A stretch of DNA of 64,000 nucleotides from Leadbetterella sp035299025 (GTDB lineage Bacteria > Bacteroidota > Bacteroidia > Cytophagales > Spirosomataceae). Each line of letters starts with the position of its first letter. Within the stretch, counting starts at the first letter, position 1. The position numbers were made by a program, and so were the translations under genes. Positions 8,237 to 17,006 of this stretch are shown in pieces. The notes beneath the pieces are model-generated. The model worked only from the letters and a program-made list of their open reading frames with translations, was not told the DNA's origin and did not search any database. The stretch is taken from assembly GCA_035299025.1 (NCBI GenBank), contig DATGXK010000020.1, positions 135,733 through 199,732 on the forward strand, in the 5' to 3' direction.

Positions 8237-10225
8237 ATGAATCATCAAAATATGCACTTTCTGAAAAGAATCCTGTTCTTTTTTCTTCTTAGTATTCCTG
8301 TTTTTGCACAATTGGAAAAACCCACCACATGGAAATACAAAATTTTGCAAGAAAAACCGTCTGTTGGTGATGTCATAGATGTGCAGTTTACGGCCAACGT
8401 TCAGAAAGATTGGTATTTATATTCATCAGACTTCAGCCCCGAGTTAGGGCCTACAGTTACTGAGTTTACATTTCCAAAATCTAAAACGTTTGAGCCTGTT
8501 GGAAAAATCAAACCGATCAACCCGAAAAAGAAGTTTGACGAGATTTGGGGTGGAGATATTACTTATTTTAAAGGAACAGGAAAGTTTATCCAAAAAGTAA
8601 AAATTCTGGAAGCTAATCCCATCATAGCAGGAAAAATTAGCTATCAAACCTGTACTGACATTGATGGTAAATGTGTGCCTGGCAACGAAAATTTTAGCAT
8701 TAAAGTCAGTACTACTGAGGCTGTCAACGAAGAGACAAAACTTGACACCGCACAACAGGTTGAAGCCTTGCAAAAGACGTCACCGACCCAAAATATTGAA
8801 AAAACCAAAGTAACCCCTAGTGTAGAAATTCCAGAAAAGCCTATGGAAGAAAGTAAAAGTCTTTGGCAGTTTTTATTGGCAGCCTTTGGCGTAGGGTTTG
8901 CCTCTATTTTTATGCCTTGTATCTATCCCATTATGCCCATGACGGTGAGTTTTTTCACCAAACAAAAAAACGGAAAATCTAAGGCTCTTTTCTACGGTAT
9001 TTCTATCATGGCCATTTTTGGTTTGATGGGACTGGTTGCCATGGCTTTTGGTGCACCGTTTCTTAATTTCCTTAGCACCCACTGGGCACCCAATAGCCTA
9101 TTTTTTATAATTTTCATCTTGTTCGGAGTTTCATTACTCGGAGCATTTGAAATTGTTCTTCCTCACGAAACCGTCAACAAAGTGGATAGATTGGGAGACA
9201 AAGGTGGGCTTATCGGCATATTTTTCATGGCTCTTACGTTGGTTTTGGTTTCATTTAGCTGCACAGTGCCGCTAGTTGGTACGCTCCTTATTGCCGCTGC
9301 CCAAGGCGAAGTGCTACGACCTTTGTATGGCATGTTGGCCTTTGGAGCACCATTTGCCATTGTATTTGCTGGCTTGGCTATGTTTCCACAATTGCTCAAA
9401 AATCTTCCTAAATCAGGTGGCTGGCTCAATGAGCTCAAAGCGGTTTTTGGATTTTTAGAATTCGCACTAGCTTTGAAATTCTTGAGCAATATAGATCTCG
9501 CCTACAATTTCAATCTGCTTCACCGAAACATATTCTTGGTTATTTGGATATTGATTGCCGTAATTACCGGAATTTATATCCTTGGTTTTATTCGCTTCGC
9601 CAAAGATGATAAAATCGATAAAAGAGGTCCACTCCGGATTGCTTTTGCCGTGCTTTTCTTTGGCTTGGCTGGATATATGTTGCCCGGTGTTACGGGCAAG
9701 TCACTTGGCTTATTATCAGGAATTTTGCCTCCAATGCCCGTTGAAACACACAGTGCTGCAAACACCCATCTGCCAACAGACAAAATGCGGGCTCTGCCTC
9801 ACGGGCTTTATGGTTTTTATGATTTCGACGACGCCCAAGCATACGCCAAGGAGATAAACAAACCAATTTTGATAGATTTTACCGGATATGCCTGTGCAAA
9901 CTGTCGTAAAATGGAGGAAAATGTTTGGTCGAAACCCGAGGTACTCAAAAGACTTCAAAATGATTTTGTAATTGCATCGCTTTATGTAGATGACAAAAAA
10001 GAACTACCAAAAGAAAAGCAATACACTTCGACCTATGACAATGAGCTAAAAACCACGGTTGGGGATAAAAACATGGATTTGGAGATAACAAAATACAATA
10101 ACAATGCTCAGCCATACTACATAATTGTTCATCCAAGTGGCGAGAAATTGTTGGAACCATTAGGCTATTCTAGCGAAACAGATTTTATAAAGTTTTTGGA
10201 TAAAGGCAAGGCGAGTTTTAAATAA
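8237..10225 (+). CDS. dsbD: Thiol:disulfide interchange protein DsbD (cytochrome c biogenesis)
   Basis: DsbD carries electrons from cytoplasmic thioredoxin across the inner membrane to periplasmic thiol proteins. All three modules are visible in 662 residues. After a signal peptide there is an N-terminal immunoglobulin-like domain with the reactive pair C139 and C146 (CTDIDGKC). An eight-span CcdA-type domain from about residue 208 to 485 has C228 (MPCIYPIMP) and C342 (SCTVPLVG). A C-terminal thioredoxin fold has CANC at 553-556. The respiratory operon further on encodes several c-type cytochromes whose maturation needs such reductant, though the genes are not adjacent. A terminator overlaps the convergent MFS gene end. 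Confidence 0.95.
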   Translation: MNHQNMHFLKRILFFFLLSIPVFAQLEKPTTWKYKILQEKPSVGDVIDVQFTANVQKDWYLYSSDFSPELGPTVTEFTFPKSKTFEPVGKIKPINPKKKFDEIWGGDITYFKGTGKFIQKVKILEANPIIAGKISYQTCTDIDGKCVPGNENFSIKVSTTEAVNEETKLDTAQQVEALQKTSPTQNIEKTKVTPSVEIPEKPMEESKSLWQFLLAAFGVGFASIFMPCIYPIMPMTVSFFTKQKNGKSKALFYGISIMAIFGLMGLVAMAFGAPFLNFLSTHWAPNSLFFIIFILFGVSLLGAFEIVLPHETVNKVDRLGDKGGLIGIFFMALTLVLVSFSCTVPLVGTLLIAAAQGEVLRPLYGMLAFGAPFAIVFAGLAMFPQLLKNLPKSGGWLNELKAVFGFLEFALALKFLSNIDLAYNFNLLHRNIFLVIWILIAVITGIYILGFIRFAKDDKIDKRGPLRIAFAVLFFGLAGYMLPGVTGKSLGLLSGILPPMPVETHSAANTHLPTDKMRALPHGLYGFYDFDDAQAYAKEINKPILIDFTGYACANCRKMEENVWSKPEVLKRLQNDFVIASLYVDDKKELPKEKQYTSTYDNELKTTVGDKNMDLEITKYNNNAQPYYIIVHPSGEKLLEPLGYSSETDFIKFLDKGKASFK

Positions 10226-10250
10226 AAAAGAATTTAGGATAGTTAAAATG

Positions 10251-10290
10251 AAGCACAATCGAATTATTTCGGTTGTGCTTTTTGGTTTTT
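10251..10290 (+). terminator. Intrinsic terminator of dsbD
   Basis: Arms AAGCACAA and TTGTGCTT with additional CG pairs enclose a short AT loop and are followed by TTT GG TTTTTT on the plus strand. The hairpin overlaps the last codons of the convergent MFS gene. Confidence 0.8.
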
Positions 10291-11493
10291 TACAATCCTG
10301 TAAACCCTATAAATAAACCAGACTGTAAGCAAAATAAAAACGGAGCCAATTATACCCAGTACTGGATAATTTTCGAGCGGACTGTCTTTGTCTTTCTGAA
10401 CAATAATTAAACCCGCCAACATGGTGGCTAAACCACCCGCAATCTGCTGGAGCGAAGAATTTATACTCATAAATGCTCCTCTATCTTGGAGGTTTGGAAT
10501 AGCCGATGTAAGCGTAGTAGATGGTATCATTCTTGAGGAAATACCCATAAAAAGCAATATATTGAGCGTGATAATAAGGTACAGCGGTGAAGCAGGCAAA
10601 TTGGTATAAATCAACGTAAGTATAACCGCCCAAATAGACCCGATGGCAAAAATCTTAAACTTATCGTATCTGTCGCTCAGTTTACCCACCAAAGGCATAA
10701 ATACCAATGATGAAACGCCCGTAAGCATGAAAATAAGCGGCAACTCCTCTTGGGTAACGCCAAGATTATTCACCGCAAAGGCACTACCAAAGGGCATCAT
10801 CAAATATCCTCCGATTGATAAAAGGGCCGTGGAAAGAAAAGCAATACGGTAGTTTTTTAAAAGCAAAACGTGCCTAAAATGAGCCCAAACATTTCGTTCG
10901 CTTTTCTCATTTAAATGTGCCGTTACTGGCTTTAATTTTAGCATCAAGACCAAAACTATAACTACAGCCACTACTACTATCATGATAAACGGAGCATGCC
11001 ACCCCCATAGATTGGCAAAGTAAAGGCCGATTGGAATTCCCAAAACTTGGCTGGCAGCAAAACCCATCTGCACTACACCCATTACTCTACCACGCTGATT
11101 GAGCTCGAAAATATCCGTGATGATAGCCATATTGATGGAGCCCATCACCCCGCCGAAAATTCCTGTAAAAATCCGTGCCGCCACCAAAGTGTGATAAGTT
11201 GGGGCTATTCCACATAAAAAAGTACCCACTATAAAACCCAAATAAAAAAACACCAAAAGTTTCTTTCTATCAAATTTATCAGCAAAACCAGCCGCCAAAA
11301 GTCCAGATATACCAGCACTGAAAGCATAGCTCGACACAGCAATACCAAATTGTTTCGGACTGATAACCAATGACTTCATAAGAATATCGCCAAGCGGAGA
11401 CATAACCATAAAGTCAAGAACGACAGTAAATTGTGTAATAGCTAACATGGCCATCACAAACTTTTGATAAGAACTCAGGGGTTTGATTTCCAT
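10264..11493 (-). CDS. MFS transporter (AraJ/Bcr-type efflux permease)
   Basis: A 409-residue major facilitator superfamily permease with twelve predicted membrane spans. The N-terminal half shows the signature loop between spans 2 and 3 (AAGFADKFDRKKLL) and a span-5 motif with GFAASQVLGIPIG typical of drug/sugar efflux members of the AraJ/Bcr group. The second half has the repeat loop with GKLSDRYDKFKIF. The substrate cannot be read from the sequence. It is preceded by yifB in the same direction 84 bp away, and its 3' end converges with dsbD. Confidence 0.88.
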   Translation of the reverse strand: MEIKPLSSYQKFVMAMLAITQFTVVLDFMVMSPLGDILMKSLVISPKQFGIAVSSYAFSAGISGLLAAGFADKFDRKKLLVFFYLGFIVGTFLCGIAPTYHTLVAARIFTGIFGGVMGSINMAIITDIFELNQRGRVMGVVQMGFAASQVLGIPIGLYFANLWGWHAPFIMIVVVAVVIVLVLMLKLKPVTAHLNEKSERNVWAHFRHVLLLKNYRIAFLSTALLSIGGYLMMPFGSAFAVNNLGVTQEELPLIFMLTGVSSLVFMPLVGKLSDRYDKFKIFAIGSIWAVILTLIYTNLPASPLYLIITLNILLFMGISSRMIPSTTLTSAIPNLQDRGAFMSINSSLQQIAGGLATMLAGLIIVQKDKDSPLENYPVLGIIGSVFILLTVWFIYRVYRIVKNQKAQPK

Positions 11494-11577
11494 AAATTTT
11501 AGGGGAGCATTTTAGATATAAGCCTTAATTTCTAATCAAAAAAATATGGAAATGGTTCAGAATGGCTGGATATTACC

Positions 11578-13122
11578 TCACCCTGCCCAATTTTCTCTAT
11601 CCAAACTTCTGTATTGGATGGCTTCGGCCAAGTGTTCTATTCGAATTTCTTCAGTTCCGGCTAAATCGGCTATAGTTCGTGAAACTTTCAAGATTCGGTC
11701 GTATGCACGTGCTGAAAGGCCGAGACGTTCCATCGCTTTTTTCAAAAGTGCTTTCCCTGGATCGCCAATTTCACATATTTTCTTCACCATTTCGGCTGGC
11801 ATCATAGCGTTAGAATGTATTTCTTCAAAAGCCTTAAATCGTTCAATTTGTATTTCTCGGGCCTTTACCACCCGTTCTCTTATTTCAGAAGAAGTTTCAT
11901 TTTTGCGTGTTGAAGAAATCTCATCAAAACTCACTGGGGTTACCTCCACATGCAGGTCAATTCTATCCAAAAGTGGCCCAGATATTTTGTTCAAATATTT
12001 CTCTACCGCTCCTGGTGGGCAAGTACAATCTTTTTCAGGGTGATTATAGTAGCCACATGGGCATGGGTTCATGCTGGCAATGAGCATAAAACTTGAAGGA
12101 AACTCTACTGCGAGTCGTGTTCTCGAAATTACCACCTTTCTTTCTTCAAGTGGTTGTCGCATGACTTCCAAAACAGTCCGTTTGAATTCGGGCAACTCAT
12201 CTAGAAATAATACCCCATTATGTGCCAAAGATATTTCGCCTGGCTGCGGAAAACTCCCACCTCCTACCAAGGCGGCATCAGAAATGGTATGGTGTGGATT
12301 GCGAAACGGTCTTCTTGAAATCAAAGACGAAGAGGAATCTAACTTTCCAGCAACCGAATGTATCTTGGTAGTTTCGAGGGCTTCCATAAGCGTCAAAGGT
12401 GGCAAAATGGACGGTAATCGCTTCGCCAACATGGTTTTACCAGCTCCTGGAGGGCCAATCATAATGGCATTATGACCACCAGCAGCAGCTATTTCCAATG
12501 CCCTTTTGATGTTTTCTTGTCCCTGAACATGCGAGAAATCGGCCTCATACTCGTTGATGGTATGATAAAAAATATCTCTTGTGTCTGTAATTAGCGGTTT
12601 TATTTCCAGTTCACCTGTCAAAAAGCCGACGGCCTCCTGAAGAGTTTCTACCGGAATAACATCTAGATTGTTTACAATAGAAGCTTCCAATGCGTTTTCT
12701 TTGGGCAAAATAAAACCCTTGAGTTTATTGGCCCGGGCCTCGATGGCTATAGGAAGTACTCCTTTTATAGGCCTTAGTTTTCCGTCTAAAGAGAGCTCTC
12801 CGAGAATCACATATTCTTTGAGGTCTTTTTCGTATTCCAGTTTTCCACCAGAAGTAAGCATACAGACCGCAATGGGCAAGTCGTAGGCCGAGCCTTCTTT
12901 TCTAATATCTGCTGGTGCGAGATTGATAATGGTTTTATATCTTGAAAGCTCAAAGCCTCCATTTTTTAACGAGGCGTCTATTCTCTGTAAACTTTCTCGG
13001 ACGGCGTTGTCTGGCAATCCGACCACGCTTACACCGAAGCCACCTTTCAAAACACTGACTTCAACCGTTATTAAAGCTGCACTTACTCCGTAAACTGCGG
13101 CACCGAATGTTGTGGATAACAT
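11578..13122 (-). CDS. yifB: YifB/ComM family Mg-chelatase-like AAA ATPase
   Basis: A 514-residue YifB/ComM protein, a hexameric helicase-like AAA+ ATPase that in naturally transformable bacteria promotes branch migration during DNA integration. The order is a Lon-like N-terminal domain (VVGLPDNAVRESLQRI, residues about 33-48), Walker A GPPGAGKT at 223-230, Walker B VLFLDELPEF near 303-312, and a cysteine cluster PCPCGYY...DCTCPPG near 350-370 that is a family hallmark. A C-terminal helical domain ends in IQYRSLDR. It starts 15 bp after the M28 peptidase gene, so the two are probably co-transcribed. Natural competence cannot be concluded from this gene alone. Confidence 0.95.
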   Translation of the reverse strand: MLSTTFGAAVYGVSAALITVEVSVLKGGFGVSVVGLPDNAVRESLQRIDASLKNGGFELSRYKTIINLAPADIRKEGSAYDLPIAVCMLTSGGKLEYEKDLKEYVILGELSLDGKLRPIKGVLPIAIEARANKLKGFILPKENALEASIVNNLDVIPVETLQEAVGFLTGELEIKPLITDTRDIFYHTINEYEADFSHVQGQENIKRALEIAAAGGHNAIMIGPPGAGKTMLAKRLPSILPPLTLMEALETTKIHSVAGKLDSSSSLISRRPFRNPHHTISDAALVGGGSFPQPGEISLAHNGVLFLDELPEFKRTVLEVMRQPLEERKVVISRTRLAVEFPSSFMLIASMNPCPCGYYNHPEKDCTCPPGAVEKYLNKISGPLLDRIDLHVEVTPVSFDEISSTRKNETSSEIRERVVKAREIQIERFKAFEEIHSNAMMPAEMVKKICEIGDPGKALLKKAMERLGLSARAYDRILKVSRTIADLAGTEEIRIEHLAEAIQYRSLDRENWAG

Positions 13123-13137
13123 ATGTTTTATGAATGA

Positions 13138-14613
13138 TTATTGCTCCCATCGCCAATCTTTCCCTATGATTAGCTCTTTTTTGAGGTTTTGTTTGGTTAA
13201 AAAATCCTTGGTTTCTTGATCGGTCATGGTCTTTGTTGGTAGCTCGTCCATATTAGCCAATGCGTAAAGCATCATTGCCGTGAAACGAACATTGTTATTG
13301 ATCTGATCTTTGTTTATTAGATCAAATCTATCGCAGTTGGCATGATAACAATTGTAGGCCTTTACAGGAAAACTTCCCGACGGCGAACAAGTAGAAATAC
13401 CGCGAAGCATAAACGGTTGATTGTCGCTGTGCAAACCGGCAGCGTTGCGGTTCATGTTCTTGTATTCAGAATCTACTTTCTTTATAATTTCGCCAATTTC
13501 GTCCATTTTAGCTTTGAGGGCATCATTGCCGCCCGCATTGAATCCCATGGTGTTGTTTACCATGTCGAGATTCATCATCAGTTTCACGTTCTCCAACTGC
13601 TTGTTCTCCATGTACTTCTTCACCATGTATCTCGAACCCAAGAGCCCCTGCTCCTCACCCATAAACATCGTAAATTCTATCGTACGTTTGGTTTTCAGAT
13701 TGAGACTTTTGAAAACTCTTGCCACGTCCAAGACAGTAAAAGAGCCAATACCATTGTCCATTGCCCCAGTAGCCAAATCCCAAGAATCCAAATGACCGCC
13801 GATGACTATTTTTTCATTTTTATGTTTTTTTGATGACCCAGTGTGCGTGGCCACCACATTACGGGCATTTATCGGACGGCTAAAATTTCTCATATCAATA
13901 ACCGCCAAAATATTCTTCTCGTCTCTGATCCAACGTCTCATGCTTTTGCCAGACTCAACAGACACACAAACGGCCGGAATAGGAATCAATTCGCCTGTAA
14001 CCGAAGCAGTACCAGTAAGCAAAACTCCCCCCTCCACTGCGTTGGCTATTATAACACCAGCGGCACCATATTGTATGGCCAATGCCGTCTTTTCTGATCT
14101 GTGAAGGTTCTTTTTTCCTTTGTTTGCTTCCGACTGAAGATTTATATTAAACAAGGCTACTTTACCTTTTACTTCTTCCTTTACTTTTTCAAAATCCTCT
14201 TCTAGGCCATCTCCACAATCTACTATTTTGGCCGAAATATGTGATGAAACTGGCGAATGAGCCAAAGCAACCACCTCATAGTCAACATAATTGTCGCTTT
14301 TCTCGGGTACTAAGGTTAAACTTACAGTATCTCTCGACCACGACTCCACCACAAACGGCTGATATTGTGTATTCGAGAATCCATATTTTTTTAGGAGGTT
14401 GTAGGCATATTCTTCTGCCTTTTTGCCGTTTGTGCTGCCCGTAAGTCTATGGCCAATGGTAGAAGTAGCTTCACCTAAAGTTTCGTAAACTTTCCCGTTT
14501 TGTAAAACATCCTGATTTATCCTCGTAAAAATATCCTTGAGGTCAGTTTCTTTGGCCTTAAATGCACTTATGCCGGTTAATAAAATTAGAATTCCGAAAA
14601 AATAATTTTTCAT
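13138..14613 (-). CDS. M28 family metallopeptidase (carboxypeptidase Q-like), secreted
   Basis: 491 residues with an N-terminal hydrophobic segment (signal peptide, residues 1-20). A PA domain insert spans about 125-235 (GAAGVIIANAVEG), and the M28 catalytic domain follows. The zinc ligands and catalytic residues of the family are visible: H274 and D276 (GGHLDSWD), D286 (AMDNGIG), the EE pair 320-321 (MGEEQGLLGSRYM), D350 (MNLDMVNN) and H424 (NCYHANCD). It should remove residues from peptides in the periplasm or outside the cell. It lies just upstream of yifB in one unit. Confidence 0.9.
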   Translation of the reverse strand: MKNYFFGILILLTGISAFKAKETDLKDIFTRINQDVLQNGKVYETLGEATSTIGHRLTGSTNGKKAEEYAYNLLKKYGFSNTQYQPFVVESWSRDTVSLTLVPEKSDNYVDYEVVALAHSPVSSHISAKIVDCGDGLEEDFEKVKEEVKGKVALFNINLQSEANKGKKNLHRSEKTALAIQYGAAGVIIANAVEGGVLLTGTASVTGELIPIPAVCVSVESGKSMRRWIRDEKNILAVIDMRNFSRPINARNVVATHTGSSKKHKNEKIVIGGHLDSWDLATGAMDNGIGSFTVLDVARVFKSLNLKTKRTIEFTMFMGEEQGLLGSRYMVKKYMENKQLENVKLMMNLDMVNNTMGFNAGGNDALKAKMDEIGEIIKKVDSEYKNMNRNAAGLHSDNQPFMLRGISTCSPSGSFPVKAYNCYHANCDRFDLINKDQINNNVRFTAMMLYALANMDELPTKTMTDQETKDFLTKQNLKKELIIGKDWRWEQ

Positions 14614-14735
14614 AATGATTGCCTGTTAATAGGAAGTATTATGGTTTGAAGCTTAGATTTGCTTTGGTTTTTGGGTAAAACAAACCATAAATATAAATAT
14701 ATTTTTTTTACATCGGTTTTTAAATCTCATTTCAG

Positions 14736-16868
14736 ATGAAAAAAACACTTATACTTCTTCTAAACTTAATGGCAATTCAAGGATTAACAGCACAAAAAAT
14801 GACCTCAGAGGGCTTGTCTGCACCGAAAGCAACAAAAAAACCGCACCCGATGACTATCCACGGGCACACCCGAGTAGATGATTATTATTGGCTCAATAAC
14901 CGTGAAAATCAAGAAGTTATAGACTACCTTAATGCCGAAAATGCGTATACTGATAAGGTAATGGCCCAATTAGAAAACAAAAAGAACCAACTTTTTGAAG
15001 AAATGAAGGGTCGAATAAAAGAAAAAGACGAATCGGTTCCGTACAAAAATGGTTCTTATTTTTATTATTCTAAATTTGTAGAAGGCGGAGAGTACCCCGT
15101 TTATTGCCGAAAATTCCAGTCGTTGGACGCCGCAGAAGAAATAATACTTGACGGAAATCTAATGGCCAAAGGTCATAACTATTTTAGCATCGGCGGCTTT
15201 GAAGTATCTGACAATGAAGAGATTTTGGCGTTCGGTGAAGACACCGTGAGCCGTCGAAATTATATACTCAAATTTAAAAATCTAAAAACAGGGCAAGTCT
15301 ACGCCGAAAACATACCCAATACCGAAGGTGGAAGTTACGCTTGGGCAGCCGATAACAAAACTTTTTTTTATGTGGTAAGAGATCAACAAACGCTACTCGG
15401 CAACAAGGTTTACAAACATACGATGGGTACAGACCCAAAAAATGATGTATTGGTTTATGAAGAAAAAAACAACCAATATTATATGGGTATTGGTAGAATG
15501 AAATCCAAAAAATATATTGCAATCTATTCAGAACAAAATGGCATAGCCACTGAATATCAACTCATTAATGCTTCGACTCCAGATGTGGCACCACAAACAT
15601 TTCTGAAAAGACAAAATGGCTTGGAATATTATCTCGAACACTTCGAAAACAAGTTTTTTATCCGAACAAATTACGGAGATTCGCCGAATTATCAACTCAT
15701 GGAAGTCAATGAAAAATTAGGGGGAAATCCTAAAAACTGGAAAACCAGAATTGCCCATAGAAAAGACGTCTTTTTTGAAGGTTTGGAGGTTTTCAAAAAT
15801 CACTTGGTCATTCAGGAACGCAAAGAGGGTTTGATTCAACTTCGAATAATTGATCAAAAAACACAAAAAGAGCACTTTCTTGATTTTGGCGAACCCACTT
15901 ACGATGCCTACATTGGTACCAATCCTGAATTTGACACCAATACGCTGCGATACGGCTATAATTCTATGACCACTCCGAACTCAACTTTTGACTATGACAT
16001 GAACACCAAAACCAAGATTCTCAAAAAAGAACAAGAAGTTTTGGGCGGATTTGATAAAAGTAATTACAAAACGGAGCGAATTTATGTAACCGCTCGAGAT
16101 GGAGCTAAAGTACCGGTTTCGATAGTCTATCACAAAAACACTAGATTAGACGGCACCTCACCCTTGCTTCAATATGCATATGGTTCTTATGGGGCCTCAA
16201 TGGATGCTTCTTTTAGTTCTACCCGTCTCAGTTTGCTCAATCGTGGCTTTGTATATGCCATTTGCCATATACGAGGTGGCCAAGAAATGGGTAGACATTG
16301 GTACGAAGATGGTAAAATGTTTAAAAAAATAAATACTTTCAACGATTTCGTGGATTGTTCAAAAGGATTAATTGCCAAAAAGTATACAAACCCTGAGCAA
16401 TTATTTGCCATGGGAGGAAGTGCCGGTGGACTTTTGATGGGTGCTATTATAAACCAAGCCCCTGAACTCTACAAAGGTGTAGTAGCGGCAGTGCCGTTTG
16501 TAGATGTTGTTACCACCATGCTCGACGAGTCGATTCCACTTACCACAGGAGAGTTTGAAGAATGGGGAAATCCAAAAAACAAAGCATCGTATGATTACAT
16601 GCTCTCTTATTCTCCTTACGACAACGTGGAGAGAAAAAAATACCCAAACATGCTAGTTACCACAGGCTTACACGACAGCCAAGTTCAATATTGGGAACCA
16701 GCCAAGTGGGTAGCCAAGCTCAGAGACTATAAAACAGACCAAAACACTTTGCTTTTGCATACCGATATGACCTCGGGCCACGGTGGGGCATCCGGAAGAT
16801 TTTCGGCTCTCAAAAACACTGCTTTGATGTACACCTTCCTTTTGGATTTGGCACGGAGAATGGAATAA
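14736..16868 (+). CDS. ptrB: S9 family peptidase, oligopeptidase B type, with signal peptide
   Basis: 710 residues of prolyl-oligopeptidase architecture: an N-terminal beta-propeller (about 30-430) starting with the RVDDYYWLNNRENQEV motif, then an alpha/beta hydrolase domain. The triad can be placed at S562 (GGSAGG), D647 (LHDSQVQYWEP) and H682 (SGHGG). This matches oligopeptidase B, which cleaves short peptides after basic residues. Unlike cytosolic enterobacterial PtrB, it opens with a clear signal peptide ending around LTAQK, so it is probably periplasmic. It is transcribed divergently from the M28 peptidase. No terminator was seen downstream. Confidence 0.92.
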   Translation: MKKTLILLLNLMAIQGLTAQKMTSEGLSAPKATKKPHPMTIHGHTRVDDYYWLNNRENQEVIDYLNAENAYTDKVMAQLENKKNQLFEEMKGRIKEKDESVPYKNGSYFYYSKFVEGGEYPVYCRKFQSLDAAEEIILDGNLMAKGHNYFSIGGFEVSDNEEILAFGEDTVSRRNYILKFKNLKTGQVYAENIPNTEGGSYAWAADNKTFFYVVRDQQTLLGNKVYKHTMGTDPKNDVLVYEEKNNQYYMGIGRMKSKKYIAIYSEQNGIATEYQLINASTPDVAPQTFLKRQNGLEYYLEHFENKFFIRTNYGDSPNYQLMEVNEKLGGNPKNWKTRIAHRKDVFFEGLEVFKNHLVIQERKEGLIQLRIIDQKTQKEHFLDFGEPTYDAYIGTNPEFDTNTLRYGYNSMTTPNSTFDYDMNTKTKILKKEQEVLGGFDKSNYKTERIYVTARDGAKVPVSIVYHKNTRLDGTSPLLQYAYGSYGASMDASFSSTRLSLLNRGFVYAICHIRGGQEMGRHWYEDGKMFKKINTFNDFVDCSKGLIAKKYTNPEQLFAMGGSAGGLLMGAIINQAPELYKGVVAAVPFVDVVTTMLDESIPLTTGEFEEWGNPKNKASYDYMLSYSPYDNVERKKYPNMLVTTGLHDSQVQYWEPAKWVAKLRDYKTDQNTLLLHTDMTSGHGGASGRFSALKNTALMYTFLLDLARRME

Positions 16869-17006
16869 AATTTTAATAAACCAATAAATTGTTTTATTTA
16901 AATGTATTTTATCCTATTTTTGTACAGAAATATGCTCTGAATGATTGTGGAACAATATTTTTTGTAGTAAATTCATTCAAATTTTTTTAATATTACTTAA
17001 ATTCAA